DNA of 49,344 nt from Candidatus Omnitrophota bacterium (GTDB lineage: Bacteria > Omnitrophota > Gorgyraeia > Duberdicusellales > 4484-171). Shown one piece after another: positions 1 through 9,559 of the stretch. The stretch covers positions 1 through 49,344 of the forward strand of contig JAGLSE010000003.1 of the NCBI GenBank assembly GCA_023135905.1. Direction: 5' to 3'. Positions within the stretch are counted from its first letter, which is position 1, and every line of letters starts with the position of its first letter. The notes beneath the pieces were generated by a model. The model made no database searches and was not told the DNA's origin. It saw only the letters and a list, made by a program, of their open reading frames with translations. Made by a program: the position numbers and the translations under genes.

Positions 1-330
1 CAAAAATTAAAAATATTATTGTTATGACCTGCTGAATCTAAACGAATCACTTTTATTCTTTTCTTTACCTTTTCACATATTTGAAACATCTTTTTGATCT
101 GTTTTAAAATACCGTCTTGCGGTGAAATATTTCCTGGTCATAAATCCAGTGTCGTATATAAATTTAATTCGGTTCTTTTTTAATTAATGTGATATTGATG
201 GCTAACTTTGTAATATCAACCGTAAAGTATTGATGCGTTTGCCTAACTCATTGATCTGCTTTAGTTTAACTTCTTTGAGGGTTCTTTTTAAGCAATCACA
301 CAGTAATTTTGACGCTTAAGCAATGATTAA
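1..330 (-). pseudogene. Degenerate IS1380-like transposase fragment, running off the left edge
   Basis: Reverse strand of ~1-137 reads GNISPQDGILKQIKKMFQICEKVKKRIKVIRLDSAGHNNNIFNF, resembling the IS1380-family 'GNxSPxxGILxQ...RxDSAxxxxxxxNY' region. An in-frame TGA (138-140) and frameshifts lie upstream. Further coding-like pieces (LKQINELGKRINTLRLILQS; DITKLAINITLIKKE) continue to ~330. Confidence 0.6.
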
Positions 331-415
331 AACCCATTTTCACGTTACTAACTGCGTTACTTAAGGTTATAGAAAAAGTTCCACATTTAGCAAGAAAGAA
401 CTATTTTTATTATAT

Positions 416-1057
416 TTAAGGTATCTTGAAGAGGTATTTTTCTGCTACTTTTATCCCATGATTTTCTTTATTATATGCAAATATTTTTTTAGCCTTGATA
501 AGATTTTTTTCTGCCTTGTTGTATTGTTTTAACTGAAAGTAAGATATTCCCAAACAAAGATATGTAAAAGGGTAGTTAGGGTTTATTCTTTTAGCTTTTA
601 AGAAATAGAATATAGCTTTTTCATAGTTGTTGTTTTCTATGTAATAGAATCCTTTGGATAAATATGAAGCGTGGCTAGGGGCTATAATCCTACTTTTCAT
701 GTCTTTTATCATGTTTAAGGTGACTTGAAGTTCAGAATTGGTATTGTATAATACCAAGCCATTTTTAAGTTCTTTTTCCGCTTTGCTATATTGTTTTTTA
801 TAAGCATATTGGGAAGATTTTTGTATGTATGGTCTATAAGCTATTTCTTCTTCTGGATTGCTGTCTTGTTCAGAAGATTCTTTTTTTTTATTTAAAAGAG
901 GGGTAGACATAATAATATAAGACGTGGTAACTTTTTTAGATAAAAAAGTAGTTATATCAATATTATTTATATGTGAATTTGTTCTTCCAAAGGTTAGAGG
1001 AATAAAAGAAAATATAAGTATATTCACAAAAAATAAAGACATGACATTTTTCAACAT
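416..1057 (-). CDS. Signal-peptide-bearing TPR repeat protein
   Basis: 213-aa ORF. Hydrophobic N-terminus MSLFFVNILIFSFIPLTFG. TPR-like repeats YYIENNNYEKAIFYFLKAKRINPNYPFTYLCLGISYFQLKQYNKAEKNLIKAKKI. Confidence 0.8.
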   Translation of the reverse strand: MLKNVMSLFFVNILIFSFIPLTFGRTNSHINNIDITTFLSKKVTTSYIIMSTPLLNKKKESSEQDSNPEEEIAYRPYIQKSSQYAYKKQYSKAEKELKNGLVLYNTNSELQVTLNMIKDMKSRIIAPSHASYLSKGFYYIENNNYEKAIFYFLKAKRINPNYPFTYLCLGISYFQLKQYNKAEKNLIKAKKIFAYNKENHGIKVAEKYLFKIP

Positions 1058-1063
1058 GATGTT

Positions 1064-1092
1064 ATTATAATATTATTAAAAATTCAAGTCAA
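1064..1092 (-). promoter_or_regulatory. Sigma70-like promoter for the minus-strand TPR gene
   Basis: Minus strand reads TTGACT (1087-1092), 17-nt spacer, TATAAT (1064-1069), immediately upstream of the TPR start codon. Confidence 0.6.
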
Positions 1093-1190
1093 GGGATATG
1101 ACGTTTTTAAAAATTTGGAAAGTACGTTAATATATTAAGAATATAAACTTTGGTAAAACTAATTGGAGATGAGTAGTTTAAGAATAAAAG

Positions 1191-2225
1191 TTGTTTTTTT
1201 ATGAGTATTTTTGGTTTTCACAAATGAATAATGTCCGTAATATTTATAATTTAGGTATAAGAGTACTTGTAAATAAGGTTTTGAGGGTTAAAACATTACC
1301 TATAGCTTTAAATTGGGCTATTACTTATAGATGTAATCAGGATTGCCTTTATTGTAATCTCAAGTCCTTTCCCCAGAAAGAATTATCTACTATAGAAATA
1401 CTTTCGGCTTTGGATAGGCTGAAAACCCTAAAAATTTCTACACTTTTTTTTACCGGAGGGGAACCTTTGATAAGAGAAGATATTGAAGAAATAATATACC
1501 ACGCCAAAAAAATCAATCATTGTGTATATTTAAATACTAATGGAAGTATAACCCCTTCTCTCTCTTCAGAGATCTTTAGTGTTGATAAAATATTTTTAAG
1601 TTATGAAGGGTCGGAAAATATTCACGATTCTATAAGGGGTGTTGGTAGTTATAAAAAACTTTTAATTTTTTTAAATAAGGCTATTCAGAAAAACAAAAAA
1701 GTACTTCTTCTTTCAACAATTAATAAGGCTAATGTTGATTTTATGGAAGATATTTTAAAGTTTGGTGAGTTTTATAAGATCCCAATAAGATTTCAGCCGC
1801 TTTCCTTGACTAGTTTGGGTGCAAAACAGATTAACCCTTTGCTTCCGGATATTGAAAAATATAGAAAAGCTCTGAATTACTTGATAGATGTAAAGAAAAA
1901 AAAAATATGTACCATTTATAATTCATTAGATACATTGGAATATTATCAAAGCTGGCCTAATCAAAAAAAAATTCTTTGTACAGCCGGAAACTTATTTTTT
2001 CGTGTAGAGCCCGATGGAAAAATTCTTTGTTGCCCTAAAGATAGGAATTTTACGGGAACTTATCTAAGTTCTCCTGATTTAAAAGAAGTATTTAAAAAAT
2101 CGTCATCACAGAAATGTAATGAATGCTGGTGCGCTTCTATTACAGAGCTTAATTGGGTAATGAAATTAAGATGGAAATCTATTTGGAATTTATTTGTGCT
2201 GGAAGGATTTAGAAAATATGGGTAA
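1191..2225 (+). CDS. Radical SAM protein with C-terminal SPASM-like Cys region
   Basis: TYRCNQDCLYCNL (CxxxCxxC), TGGEPLIREDI, C-terminal CTAGNLFFRVEPDGKILCC...KCNECWC. Internal ATG at 1224 is a possible alternative start. Confidence 0.88.
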   Translation: MFFYEYFWFSQMNNVRNIYNLGIRVLVNKVLRVKTLPIALNWAITYRCNQDCLYCNLKSFPQKELSTIEILSALDRLKTLKISTLFFTGGEPLIREDIEEIIYHAKKINHCVYLNTNGSITPSLSSEIFSVDKIFLSYEGSENIHDSIRGVGSYKKLLIFLNKAIQKNKKVLLLSTINKANVDFMEDILKFGEFYKIPIRFQPLSLTSLGAKQINPLLPDIEKYRKALNYLIDVKKKKICTIYNSLDTLEYYQSWPNQKKILCTAGNLFFRVEPDGKILCCPKDRNFTGTYLSSPDLKEVFKKSSSQKCNECWCASITELNWVMKLRWKSIWNLFVLEGFRKYG

Positions 2226-2534
2226 TAAACTTATTCATATAAGCTAAAAAGTAATAGTTTGATGATTAAATTTGGGTTGGTTTATTATTTTTTCCCAATG
2301 GTGACGTAATTATAAAGTAACGCGAATTTAAATGAGTACATATAAAAGCTTTTTAATATAAAAAATTTTTATTTTCATTTCTCTGTAATAAAACTTATAT
2401 ATAAGGTTTCTTAATTATGGCTTTTGCCTTCCAGATAAAAAATATTTTTTAAATAGCAAATTTTCAGATAAAGTGTGTATTGAAAAGTTTATAGATCTAA
2501 AATGTATAAGTATTAATAGAATTGGTTAAAAAGA

Positions 2535-3620
2535 ATGTGTAAAAATACCACTCCTCCTAATTTGGAAACTTGGCTAATGCCAATAGATATGTTAAAAAGT
2601 GAAAGATTAATTCAATCCATAGATATTGAACTTTCTAGAGAATGTAACAACTTTTGCATGTATTGTTTTACCAATGCTGGTAAGGCAGTAGATAATGAAT
2701 TGTCAATATCAGAGATCAAAAAAGTTATAAGAGAAGGAAAGGATATTGGCATCAAGCAAGTAGTAATTGTAGGCGGTGGCGAGCCCTTATTGTATAAGGG
2801 ATTGGAAGAAATCATTGATTTTATTAAGAATAATGATTTGGAAATTATAATTTTAACTAATGGTCTGTTACTCGACACAAAAAAATTAGATTATTTTTAT
2901 AAAAATAAGGTACATATTATAATAAAACTCAATGCTATAAATGATGGCCAAATACATGACTATCTAGTTGGAAAGAATGGTTCTTTTAAAAAGGTTCAAA
3001 AAGTAATATCCAGCGTATTAAAAAAAGGGTATGGCTTGTTGAATAATCCTAAAGTTGCTATAGAAAGCATTATTTGCAAAACAAATATTCAAGAAATATC
3101 TGTGATTTGGCGATGGGCTAGGAATAATAATATTCTTCCGATTATGGAATTGATAACTCCTCAAGGCAGGGCATCTAAGATGAAGGATTTATTTTTGTCT
3201 AAAGAAGAAGCTAACAAGTTGTTTTTTCAACTAAGTGAAATAGATAAGAATGAGTATAATTATGAATGGATACCTGTACCACCTATAGCCGGATTTTTTT
3301 GTAGAAGAAATGATTATAGCTGTTATATTACATCTTGTGGTGATGTTTTTCCTTGTTCTGGGATAGATATTAGTATAGGTAACGTAAGGAACGAATCGTT
3401 GTTGCAAATCCTGGAAGATTCTACTTTAATAAAAAAATTAAGAAAAAGTGATGAGTATTTAGAAGGGGAATGTGGGCGGTGCATTTTAAAGGGTAAATGT
3501 TATGGATGCAGAGGTAAAGCTTATCAAGTATATGGCAATCTGTTTGCTGAAGACCCATTGTGTTGGTTTAAAGGTAAGAACAGGGCAAGTTTAGAAAGAA
3601 TTGTAAGGGAAATTAGCTAA
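2535..3620 (+). CDS. Radical SAM/SPASM domain protein
   Basis: IELSRECNNFCMYCF (CxxxCxxC), VGGGEPLLY, SPASM-like YITSCGDVFPCSGIDISIGNVR...CGRCILKGKCYGCRG. Confidence 0.9.
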   Translation: MCKNTTPPNLETWLMPIDMLKSERLIQSIDIELSRECNNFCMYCFTNAGKAVDNELSISEIKKVIREGKDIGIKQVVIVGGGEPLLYKGLEEIIDFIKNNDLEIIILTNGLLLDTKKLDYFYKNKVHIIIKLNAINDGQIHDYLVGKNGSFKKVQKVISSVLKKGYGLLNNPKVAIESIICKTNIQEISVIWRWARNNNILPIMELITPQGRASKMKDLFLSKEEANKLFFQLSEIDKNEYNYEWIPVPPIAGFFCRRNDYSCYITSCGDVFPCSGIDISIGNVRNESLLQILEDSTLIKKLRKSDEYLEGECGRCILKGKCYGCRGKAYQVYGNLFAEDPLCWFKGKNRASLERIVREIS

Positions 3621-3686
3621 ATTACTGATTAGTTTCGGATTGATATCATTTAATGCTAATTTTTTTTAAAATTATGTAAGAGATTT

Positions 3687-5048
3687 ATGAAGAGTCCTTC
3701 TTTAAAAAAGTATATTAAATTTAATCATCAACCTTTTGATTTTATTCGAAAAAAACAATTTTTAAAAATAAAAGAAACTGTTAGTTATGCTTATAATAAC
3801 TCTAAATTCTACAGAAGATTGTATGATAATGCTAAATTGTCCCCTGATAAAATTAAAGAATTTAGTGATTTTGAAAAACTGCCGTTAGTAAGAAGAAAAG
3901 ACCTGCATAAATATAATTGGGATATCCCAGCCGTAAGTAAGGATAAATGGATAGATATTTCCACTACTTCTGGAACTACAGCTAGACCGATTTATTTGCC
4001 TTGGACAAAAAAAGATTTTTTACGATTAGCTCAAATAACTTATATTCTTCATGGTTTGGCCGGCATAAGGAAAAAAGATTTAGTTCAAATTACTTATCCT
4101 TTAGGTATGGGCATGTGGATTGCCGGTTTGCATAATTGGTTGGGGCTGTATAAAAAAGAATCTTGCAGTTTAAGGTTTGGACCTGGGTTCACTGAATCTC
4201 AGTTGCATAATATGGAGAAACTTAGGCCAGATGTTTTATTAGGTTCACCGTCATTTTTATTTAAGCTGGGTGCTTATGCTAAAGATAGAAAAATGCAAAA
4301 AAAAATTAAACCAAGGCTTATTTGTGTTTCAGGAGAGAATATAGTCAATCATGATTTTAAATTTAATGATTTAGGGGTGAAATTAGAAAAAGTATGGGAA
4401 GGAAGCGATATTAGACCGGTTTATGGAGCTAGTGAAGGACCCATTTGCGGTGTGGTTTGCAATAAAGGTCAAGGGTACCATATACCTGCACAATTTTTTT
4501 ATTTAGAAGTTTTAGATATTAAGACTCATAATATTGTAAAACCTGGAAATAGAGGAGTTTTAGCTATTACTGTATTTGATGCTCAAGCTTTCCCTTTGAT
4601 AAGATATGTGTTAGGGGACATCACTTCTAGTTTTGAAGGTCCTTGTCAGTGTGGGTGGAATTCTTTACGGTTAGGACCTATTTTAGGCAGAGTTGACAGA
4701 TTATTAAAAGTGAAGGGAGTATTGATAAATTTGGAAGATATAAGGTCTTTAGTTTTAAAAAATAAAGATGTAGAAATTGCTTATCTGGAAATCATAAAGG
4801 ACGATAATCTTATTGATCAGGTAGTGGTTTATATCAGTTTTAATAATAAATTTGATAATTTTAATAGAAAAAGAGTGAAAGATGATATTAAATTTAAAAT
4901 AAAATCGAAATTTAGGATTAATACAAAAATTTTTGTAAAGTCAAATGAAAAATTACTTAAAAAAGTTTGGTTTACTGAAAAGAATGAGAGACGGCGAAAA
5001 CCGGTTTATATATTTGATGATAGAGGGGCGGGATGGCAAAACAAATAG
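3687..5048 (+). CDS. PaaK/CapK-like AMP-binding (adenylate-forming) protein
   Basis: N-terminal KFYRRLYDNAKLSPDKIKEFSDFEKLPLVRRKDL and ISTTSGTTARPIYLPWT (P-loop), YGASEGP, YVLGDITS, GRVDRLLKVKGVLINLEDI; phenylacetate-CoA ligase-like layout. Confidence 0.85.
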   Translation: MKSPSLKKYIKFNHQPFDFIRKKQFLKIKETVSYAYNNSKFYRRLYDNAKLSPDKIKEFSDFEKLPLVRRKDLHKYNWDIPAVSKDKWIDISTTSGTTARPIYLPWTKKDFLRLAQITYILHGLAGIRKKDLVQITYPLGMGMWIAGLHNWLGLYKKESCSLRFGPGFTESQLHNMEKLRPDVLLGSPSFLFKLGAYAKDRKMQKKIKPRLICVSGENIVNHDFKFNDLGVKLEKVWEGSDIRPVYGASEGPICGVVCNKGQGYHIPAQFFYLEVLDIKTHNIVKPGNRGVLAITVFDAQAFPLIRYVLGDITSSFEGPCQCGWNSLRLGPILGRVDRLLKVKGVLINLEDIRSLVLKNKDVEIAYLEIIKDDNLIDQVVVYISFNNKFDNFNRKRVKDDIKFKIKSKFRINTKIFVKSNEKLLKKVWFTEKNERRRKPVYIFDDRGAGWQNK

Positions 5049-6508
5049 ATGTTGCTTTAATTGGGACATCCCTTGTTAATTTAGGGATTAGGAGTCTTAA
5101 AGCTAGTTTAAAAGAAATAGGCATTAGTCCTCAGTTATATATTCTCAATACACGCAATCTGACTTACACAGATTCTGAAATAAAACATGTTATTACTGCT
5201 TTAAAAGACCAAGACCCTAAGATTATAGGCCTGTCTTGCATTGAGTATTCAGCTATTAAGGCTAAACAACTAATAAAATCAATAAAATCGAGTGATTTAT
5301 TAAGGAATAAAATTTTGATTGTAGGTGGGGTTCATCCCAGTATTTGTCCTGAAGAATACATTGATTTGGTTGATATTGTTTTAATAGGAGAAGGGGAAAG
5401 AGTTTTTATAGAATTGACTGAAAGTATTTTAAACAATAAAGACTACAGTAGTATAAGTAATTTATGGGTTAGAAATGGCGAAAAAATAATTAAAAATAAA
5501 AAGGGGCCTCTTATAGAAGATTTAGATATTTTGCCTTTGCCGGATTATTCTTCGGGTGTAAATATGTTAGTTTCCGGCAGGTTGGTAAAGTCAAAGAAAG
5601 AGGATTTGAGTGGAAGATATACTCATCTTAAGAAGAAAGCTGTTTTTTTGTTTGGAGTAAGAGGTTGCCCGAAACGCTGTTCTTATTGTATTAATAGCCG
5701 GTATGATAGCTATCAATGGAAAATAAGAAAAGTAAGTATAAATAAAATTGTAGAATATTTGCAAATTTTAAAAAGAAATTTGAAAGAGTTAGACTTTATT
5801 TTTTTTATTGAAGATGACTTTTTTCGGAGGAATCAAGATGAAATTGAAGAATTTTCATTAATGTATAAAAGAAAAATAAATTTACCTTTTTTTATGAACT
5901 GTTCTCCTGAAACAGTCAGTGATATTAAATTAAATATTTTAGTCAAAGCAGGCCTTAAAATATTGAATATGGGAATTCAGAGCGGGAGTGAAAGCGTAAA
6001 TAAAATAATTTTTAATAGGAATATTGATTCCGCTGAAATCATAAGGGCAGGAGGCATAATACATGAATACTCATCTAAAGTCTATCCTATGTATGATGTT
6101 ATAGTAAGCAATCCTTACGAGAGACATGAAGATCTTTTAGGGGGAATTAATTTAATTCAGAAAATACCTAAACCATTCATGCTGCATATCCATTATTTGG
6201 TGTTTTATAAGGGGACGGTACTTTATGATAAAGCTGTCAAAGATGGGCTTATTGATGAAAATTATTTGGAAAGTGGTTACGATTTGCATGTATTAAAACA
6301 GCATTTAAAGAAAAATGAAAATTATTATTTAAACTCATTGATTTCTTGGATGGAAGGTCGTCACACAGCATGGAGACGAGGTTATATCCCAGCTTTTTTT
6401 TTAAAAGTATTAATTATGAAAAAATGTTGTGTTTTTTTTAAAATGTTTCCGAATTTAGTTTTTTTTATAAATATTGTTTTAGATAGAGTGTGTAAAAGGA
6501 AGTCATAG
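5033..6508 (+). CDS. B12-binding domain radical SAM protein
   Basis: VGGVHPSICPEEYIDLVDIVLIGEGERVFIEL, GVRGCPKRCSYCINSR (CxxxCxxC), GIQSGSE. Starts 16 nt inside the preceding ORF. Confidence 0.88.
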   Translation: MAKQIDVALIGTSLVNLGIRSLKASLKEIGISPQLYILNTRNLTYTDSEIKHVITALKDQDPKIIGLSCIEYSAIKAKQLIKSIKSSDLLRNKILIVGGVHPSICPEEYIDLVDIVLIGEGERVFIELTESILNNKDYSSISNLWVRNGEKIIKNKKGPLIEDLDILPLPDYSSGVNMLVSGRLVKSKKEDLSGRYTHLKKKAVFLFGVRGCPKRCSYCINSRYDSYQWKIRKVSINKIVEYLQILKRNLKELDFIFFIEDDFFRRNQDEIEEFSLMYKRKINLPFFMNCSPETVSDIKLNILVKAGLKILNMGIQSGSESVNKIIFNRNIDSAEIIRAGGIIHEYSSKVYPMYDVIVSNPYERHEDLLGGINLIQKIPKPFMLHIHYLVFYKGTVLYDKAVKDGLIDENYLESGYDLHVLKQHLKKNENYYLNSLISWMEGRHTAWRRGYIPAFFLKVLIMKKCCVFFKMFPNLVFFINIVLDRVCKRKS

Positions 6509-6564
6509 TAGAAAAGTACATATAAAAAATATTTGAGTGTTGGATTGAAAAAAAGAAAGAATTA

Positions 6565-7752
6565 ATGCAATTAATTGTGCCTACAAATTGGGATGACAGT
6601 CTGATAAAAGATTTAGAGGGCTTAAAGGTAAAGGAAGTTTTTGGTAAGCTTCAGTCAGATTGTTTTGGTGGAGGCAGACCCTCAATTTCTTTGCCTTACT
6701 TAACCAAAAAAGCTATGATTCGTCATATAAAGATAATTCATGAGCAGGGATATAAATTTAATTATTTATTGAATTCGGCTTGTATGGGCAATGTGGAGTT
6801 TACTCGTAAAGGACAGAAAAAAATGAGAAAGTTTGTTGATTTTCTAGCCAAAAGCGGAACGGATAGTGTGACAGTTGCCATTCCTTATCTTGCTAATTGG
6901 ATTAATAGAAATTATCCTAATATAAAAGTTAGAGCTTCTGTGGTAGCCAATATTGATTCTATTGAAAAAGCTAAGATGTGGGATAATTTTGGTGTGGATA
7001 GTATAGTTTTGAATATAGACAACAACCGTTCTTTTAGTTTTCTGCGCTTAATGAAAAAAGCTGTAAAATGTAAAATTGTTCTAATGGTTAATTCAGCCTG
7101 TTTATACAATTGTCCTTTATCCCAATATCATTACACATTAGTTTCTCATGGTTCACAGTCTATTCATAAATTAAAAGGATTTCATATTGATTATTGTCTT
7201 ATGTTTTGTTCATGGTATAGATTAACTGATTTATCACAGATTATTCGCTCTGGGTGGATTAGACCTGAAGATTTGGAATATTATGAGGGTTTGGGTATAA
7301 ATAATTTTAAGATAGTAGGTAGAGACCTGTCTAGAGAAAAAATCTATAGTATTGTTAGAGCTTATAGTGAAAGAAATTATCAAGGTAATTTGTTAGATAT
7401 ATTAAGCCCTTTTGCTGGATGGTCATCTTTTGATTTTAAGAAATTCATTAGATGCCTAAAATATATGCTTAGGCCTTCAAAAGTTAATATATTTAAGTTA
7501 TTGAAACTTAGAGATTTACCAAAGAAAAATTTCATATTTATAAACAATGAGAAATTAAAGGGGTTTATTGAAGGATTTCAAAATAGAAATTGTAAACAGT
7601 TAGATTGTAGTGATTGTTTTTATTGTAATGATATCGCAAAGAAAGTTATTGACGTGGATTATGATAGGCTTAATCAAGTAAAGCGAATGTATAAAAAAAT
7701 TTTGGAAGAGATAGAATCTGGAAGTATGTTCACGTTTAAAAAGGCTATTTAA
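6565..7752 (+). CDS. Peptidase U32-like family protein
   Basis: TIM-barrel-like protein: VRASVVANIDSIEKAKMWDNFGVDSIVLN, VNSACLYNCPLSQYHY, DYCLMFCSWYR, LGINNFKIVGRDLS. C-terminal NCKQLDCSDCFYC cysteine cluster. Confidence 0.75.
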   Translation: MQLIVPTNWDDSLIKDLEGLKVKEVFGKLQSDCFGGGRPSISLPYLTKKAMIRHIKIIHEQGYKFNYLLNSACMGNVEFTRKGQKKMRKFVDFLAKSGTDSVTVAIPYLANWINRNYPNIKVRASVVANIDSIEKAKMWDNFGVDSIVLNIDNNRSFSFLRLMKKAVKCKIVLMVNSACLYNCPLSQYHYTLVSHGSQSIHKLKGFHIDYCLMFCSWYRLTDLSQIIRSGWIRPEDLEYYEGLGINNFKIVGRDLSREKIYSIVRAYSERNYQGNLLDILSPFAGWSSFDFKKFIRCLKYMLRPSKVNIFKLLKLRDLPKKNFIFINNEKLKGFIEGFQNRNCKQLDCSDCFYCNDIAKKVIDVDYDRLNQVKRMYKKILEEIESGSMFTFKKAI

Positions 7753-7825
7753 TTTGTTGAATTCTGTGTGGTAATTATTATCGCATATAAATTTTAATTA
7801 TATATAAGTTAATCTTTAGAATATT

Positions 7826-8536
7826 GTGAAATTGATTGGTGCGTTGTATTTATCTATAGTGGTGCCTATTTTTAATGGCAATAGATATATAGAAAACTTG
7901 TATAGAGAATTAAAAAAGGAATTTAACGGATATGTTGGAAGATACGAAATAATTTTTATCGATGATGCTAGTACAGATGATACCGCTGCGTTATTAGAAG
8001 ATATTTATGCCAGGGATTCTTGTCTTAGAATCGTTAAATTTAAAAAGAATAGAGGACAACACAATGCTATATATACGGGGCTTAAAATAAGCGGAGGAAA
8101 CGTAATTATAGTATTGGATGATGATATGGCTTTTTCTGTAAAAAGCCTATCTTTGTTTGTTGGGGAAATAGAAAAAGGCAAGGATGTTGTTTTAGGCTGG
8201 CGTTTACAAAGAGGAAGTATGTCTATATTTAGAAAAGGAATGTCTTTTATTACAAATTTGATTATATCTTTTTTTGTGGGAGTGAGAATACATGATCCTG
8301 GTTGCGGGGTAAAGTGTTTTAGAAAGGAAATAATAGATATAGAGGGAAATCATTTAAGAGTAATAAAAAATTTATTCAAATATCAATGTAAGGAATTAAA
8401 GATTAAATGTAATAATTTTTCATATAGCAGATATAACTCGTTTAAACTAATTAAGCTTTTTTATGTAGTAATTATGAATATATTTGTTATGAATACTTTG
8501 GTTTATGATGAAGATAATATTATTTTTTTTAAATAA
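7826..8536 (+). CDS. Glycosyltransferase family 2 (GTG start)
   Basis: LSIVVPIFNGNRYIENLYREL, IIFIDDASTDDT, VIIVLDDDMAF, HDPGCGVKCFRKEII. Confidence 0.85.
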   Translation: MKLIGALYLSIVVPIFNGNRYIENLYRELKKEFNGYVGRYEIIFIDDASTDDTAALLEDIYARDSCLRIVKFKKNRGQHNAIYTGLKISGGNVIIVLDDDMAFSVKSLSLFVGEIEKGKDVVLGWRLQRGSMSIFRKGMSFITNLIISFFVGVRIHDPGCGVKCFRKEIIDIEGNHLRVIKNLFKYQCKELKIKCNNFSYSRYNSFKLIKLFYVVIMNIFVMNTLVYDEDNIIFFK

Positions 8537-8560
8537 TTTAACTAGTTTTAAATATTTAAA

Positions 8561-9559
8561 ATGAGAATAACCGTTAACAAATTTAATAGGAACAGAGATA
8601 ATACGTTGGAATTAAGAACTTTATTGTCTAAAGATTTATTTTATTTTTACCGGGATTATTCTCTGATTGATAGGAAAAAATATATAGATTATTTATTGCA
8701 GGATATTGAAAAAATAGAAAAAAATAATTTTTTAAATGTAATTTTTGTCGCACGAGATAAATATGAATTAGTTGGTGTAATTACCTTAGAGTTTAAGGAA
8801 TGGGATTCCTTATACTTTGATGTTTCAATGGCTAATATAGGGTGCTTTAAAGCAATAGGATCTGAATCAGATATGATTATTATAAAGAGGTCTCTTTTAA
8901 AATCACTCATAAAATATTGTTTAGGAAAAGAGCTTAAAAGATTAAGCCTAAGGATTGATTTAATGGATTTTACCAGTAAGTTTGTTTTAGAAGAATTAGG
9001 ATTTAATATTTTGACTGTTGAAGGAGTAAAAATTTTTGATAAAGTGGAAAAAATAGATAATAACGGGAACAACCTTAAACTGAAATTTCGGGATTTTAAA
9101 AAGGGAGATGCTATACAGTTAAAAAAAATAGCAAAAGATGTATCGGGTCTATTAAAAAGCCATTATTCTTTTGACAAATTGTTACAGATAAAAAAAACAA
9201 ACGATTATTATGTGGAGAATGTGATTAATTGCTGTAAAGGTAAAAATGCTAATAAAATAATTGTTGCTGAAGAAGGGGGTATTATGGCAGGGTTTTTAGC
9301 CTATAAAACATTACCTAATTTTGCAAAGGTAGTAGATATTTCTATGGCTCATGCAATACTTTTTGCTCTTTCTAAATCTTTTAGAGGTAAAGGTATATCT
9401 CATGAGTTTTTTTATGAAATAAATAGAAATGCCTTGAATAGTGTCAATTATCTTATTGGAAGGGTTTATTTGCATAATGCGGGAATGGTGAAATTACTTA
9501 GCAAGTTTAGCGGTAATCCTTTTTTTCGATATTTATACTTTTTTAATAAATGGTTATGA
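8561..9559 (+). CDS. GNAT-family acyltransferase (WecD-like layout)
   Basis: WDSLYFDVSMANIG; C-terminal acetyl-CoA-binding-like ALSKSFRGKGISHEFFYE; VYLHNAGMVKLLSKF. Confidence 0.7.
   Translation: MRITVNKFNRNRDNTLELRTLLSKDLFYFYRDYSLIDRKKYIDYLLQDIEKIEKNNFLNVIFVARDKYELVGVITLEFKEWDSLYFDVSMANIGCFKAIGSESDMIIIKRSLLKSLIKYCLGKELKRLSLRIDLMDFTSKFVLEELGFNILTVEGVKIFDKVEKIDNNGNNLKLKFRDFKKGDAIQLKKIAKDVSGLLKSHYSFDKLLQIKKTNDYYVENVINCCKGKNANKIIVAEEGGIMAGFLAYKTLPNFAKVVDISMAHAILFALSKSFRGKGISHEFFYEINRNALNSVNYLIGRVYLHNAGMVKLLSKFSGNPFFRYLYFFNKWL

Noticed and set aside
2612-2878. Minus-strand ORFs antisense to confident CDS (also at 8689-9072, 10868-11143, 12439-12841, 15772-16080, 28997-29326, 32726-33061, 35829-36155, 40746-41126, 44077-44427, 48347-48949)
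   Set aside because: All overlap strongly supported plus-strand genes, show low-complexity Ser/Lys/Phe-rich translations and have no domain signatures.
3687-5048. PaaK-like enzyme as evidence for an NRPS/PKS cluster
   Set aside because: No carrier protein, condensation or ketosynthase domains in the window; the enzyme looks like a stand-alone CapK/PaaK-type protein.
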